64,000 nt of DNA from Polia nebulosa (lineage: Eukaryota > Arthropoda > Insecta > Lepidoptera > Noctuidae): positions 30,262,901 to 30,326,900 of the forward strand of contig OX589594.1 of the NCBI GenBank assembly GCA_951329385.1. Direction: 5' to 3'. The position numbers and the translations under genes are program-made. Shown piece after piece: positions 62,334-64,000 of this stretch (position 1 is its first letter; each line of letters begins with the position of its first letter). The notes beneath the pieces are model-generated. The model was not told where the DNA came from. It searched no databases and was given only the letters and a program-made list of their open reading frames with translations.

Positions 62334-62653
62334 ACAATGGCACGGATTCTCTTGTTCAATATCTAAACTAAAATTAGAGAATTGCTATCTTTTACTAAAA
62401 GGCAGTGCGAGAAAAGGACGGCTATAGCTATGCACTAAGTTAGAGATGTCAAACTAGTTTACGCCTTGCGCTTTGCCGTGTTTTTAGACGACATGTTTTT
62501 ACGTGTACCCTTAATTTGTATGGAAATATTTAGTTCAAACTAAATTTGACAGCTTTAATTTACGTCCGTCTCTTTCTTGTTATATTAGAGAGAAAAAGAT
62601 AGCAATAGCCTAAATTAAGTTTAGTTTGTGCACAACGGAATCAACACCAATGT
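62334..62653 (+). mobile_element. MITE-3 copy 2
   Basis: 320 bp, acaatggcacggattctctt to aatcaacaccaatgt. It aligns end to end with copies 1 and 3. Confidence 0.8.
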
Positions 62654-63004
62654 CTAGTTTGCACGCACACAAACACCGCTGCACCGTTCCGAACTAAAAA
62701 AACTGCGCAAAAAATTACGAAAGTCCTTTGGAAAATTGAGTGTTATGAAAAAACCAGTGCATGAATCAATTACAAATAAAGTTTATTGAACTCTTCTATA
62801 ATTGAGGTTTGTCGGTGCCTGTTGTTTTGGAGATTTTGCACTTCTTTTATCACTTATTTACGCCCAAAATTGCGTTAAAATTAACAAGAAAAACGAATCT
62901 TTGTTGGCTTATAACTTTTTAGTGGCTTTTTATTTTACTATTCTGTTTCCACACAGACAAAATTAATAATAAGACAAAACGATATCATGTTTAACTTTAG
63001 ATGT
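62654..63004. other. Spacer between two MITE-3 copies
   Basis: AT-rich 350 bp, not related to MITE-3. No gene seen. Confidence 0.45.
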
Positions 63005-63322
63005 ACAATGGCACGGATTCTCTTGTTCAATATCTAAACTAAAATTAGAGAATTGCTATCTTTTACTAAAAGGCAGTGCGAGAAAAGGACGGCTATAGCT
63101 TGCACTAAGTTAGAGATGTCAACCTAGTTTACGCCTTGCGCTTCGCCGTGTTTTTAGACAACATGTTTTTACGTGTACCCTTAATTTGTATGGAAATATT
63201 AGTTCAAACTAAATTTGACAGCTCTAATTTACGTCCGTCTCTTTCTTGTTTTATTAGATAGAAAAAGATAGCAATAGCCTAAATTAAGTTTAGTTTGTGC
63301 ATAACAGAATCAACACCATTGT
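63005..63322 (+). mobile_element. MITE-3 copy 3
   Basis: 318 bp. Nearly the same sequence as copy 2, with the same atgtac before the left end and an ATTGT right end. Confidence 0.8.
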
Positions 63323-63421
63323 CAAACAGTGGAGTAATACCCTCCCGAAATTAGTATGGGCAAAATATCGACTAGTGCAACCTTAAGCAGTTAATTTGTT
63401 TTCGCAGCTAAAAATGCACTG

Positions 63422-64000
63422 ACTGCTCCAAACAGTCCGTCTATGGAGGCCCCTACCGCAACACGACTGCTATCGTGCAGTTGGTCTCGACTGCTGTAAG
63501 CAGTCCGTCTATGGAAGCCCCTACCACAACACAACTGCTCTCGTTCAGTTGGTCTTGACTGCTCCAAACAGTCCGTCTATGGAGGCCCCGACCGCAACAC
63601 GACTGCTATCGTGCAGTTGGTCTCGACTGCTCTAAGCAGTCCGTCTATGGAGGCCCCGACCGCAACACGACTGCTCTCGTGCAGTTGGTCTTGACTGCTC
63701 CAAACAGTCCGTCTATGGAGGCCCCGACCGCAACACGACTGCTATCGTGCAGTTGGTCTCGACTGCTCTAAGCAGTCCGTCTATGGAGGTCCCCACCGCA
63801 ACACGACTGCTCTCGTGCAGTTGGTCTTGACTGCTCCATACAGTCCGTCTATGGAGGCCCCGATCGCAACACGACTGCTATCGTGCAGTTGGTCTCGACT
63901 GCTCTAAGCAGTCCGTCTATGGAGGCCCCCACCGTAACACGACTGCTCTCGCGCAGTTGGTCTTGACTGCTCCAAGCAGTCCGTCTATGAAGGTCCCAAC
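63422..64000 (+). repeat. 68-bp satellite with 136-bp dimeric order
   Basis: Eight complete 68-bp units start at 63422, 63490, 63558, 63626, 63694, 63762, 63830 and 63898, and a ninth begins at 63966 and leaves the window. Spacing is exactly 68 with no indel. Odd units have gctatcgtgc and end tctcg; even units have gctctcgtgc (or similar) and end tcttg. Odd-numbered units mostly start actgctccaaacagt and even ones actgctctaagcagt. Conserved core: cagtccgtctatggagg. Confidence 0.95.

Noticed and set aside
63422..64000. CRISPR array
   Set aside because: Direct tandem units without unique spacers, in an insect-type sequence. It is a satellite.

Overview
This window looks like non-coding DNA (intergenic or a large intron) from an insect, most likely a moth or butterfly. 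No host gene is convincing in it. The assignment to Lepidoptera rests on the density and style of the repeats: RTE-like LINE tails ending in (TGA)n, tRNA-headed SINEs, many AT-rich MITEs with TTAA or TA target sites, and a BEL/Pao LTR retrotransposon. It has no bacterial features. Nearly every short ORF is a chance ORF or lies in a decayed transposon. Family labels (Rep-A to Rep-E, MITE-1 to MITE-9, SINE-1 to SINE-3) are mine.

Layout. 1-9.9 kb: decayed LINE/SINE pieces, several hairpin-forming elements, and a SINE inserted into another SINE. 9.94-15.4 kb: a TTAA-type MITE (MITE-1) split by a complete BEL/Pao element (10258-15239, LTRs of 489 bp that I read as identical, 5-bp TSD ctatg). Its Gag is long but has one stop codon inside the first zinc knuckle. 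Its Pol is open but lacks parts of reverse transcriptase and RNase H and the whole integrase core. 15.4-24 kb: MITEs, including two copies of a family with 7-bp TSDs (MITE-2), one nested in a Tc1-like MITE, plus perfect palindromes. 24-33 kb: mostly single-copy AT-rich DNA, RTE LINE pseudogenes and SINEs. 33-45 kb: more MITE-1 and MITE-2 copies, LINE 3' ends and a possible ~1-kb element with inverted GGCATAAT clusters. 45-55 kb: LINE pseudogenes, nested retrotransposons with clear TSDs, and two TTAA MITEs that abut on one shared TTAA. 55-64 kb: nested elements with empty-site paralogues elsewhere in the window, a 164-bp tandem array, a long hairpin element, three related MITE-3 copies in the window (two here), and a 68-bp satellite with dimeric higher-order structure running off the end.

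The only proteins likely to work together are those of the BEL element. Gag would form particles, but the deleted Pol cannot supply integrase. Two LTRs without visible differences imply recent mobilisation, so proteins from an intact relative were probably used in trans. The rest of the window records nested insertions, and several can be dated relative to each other because empty copies of the same target occur here too.
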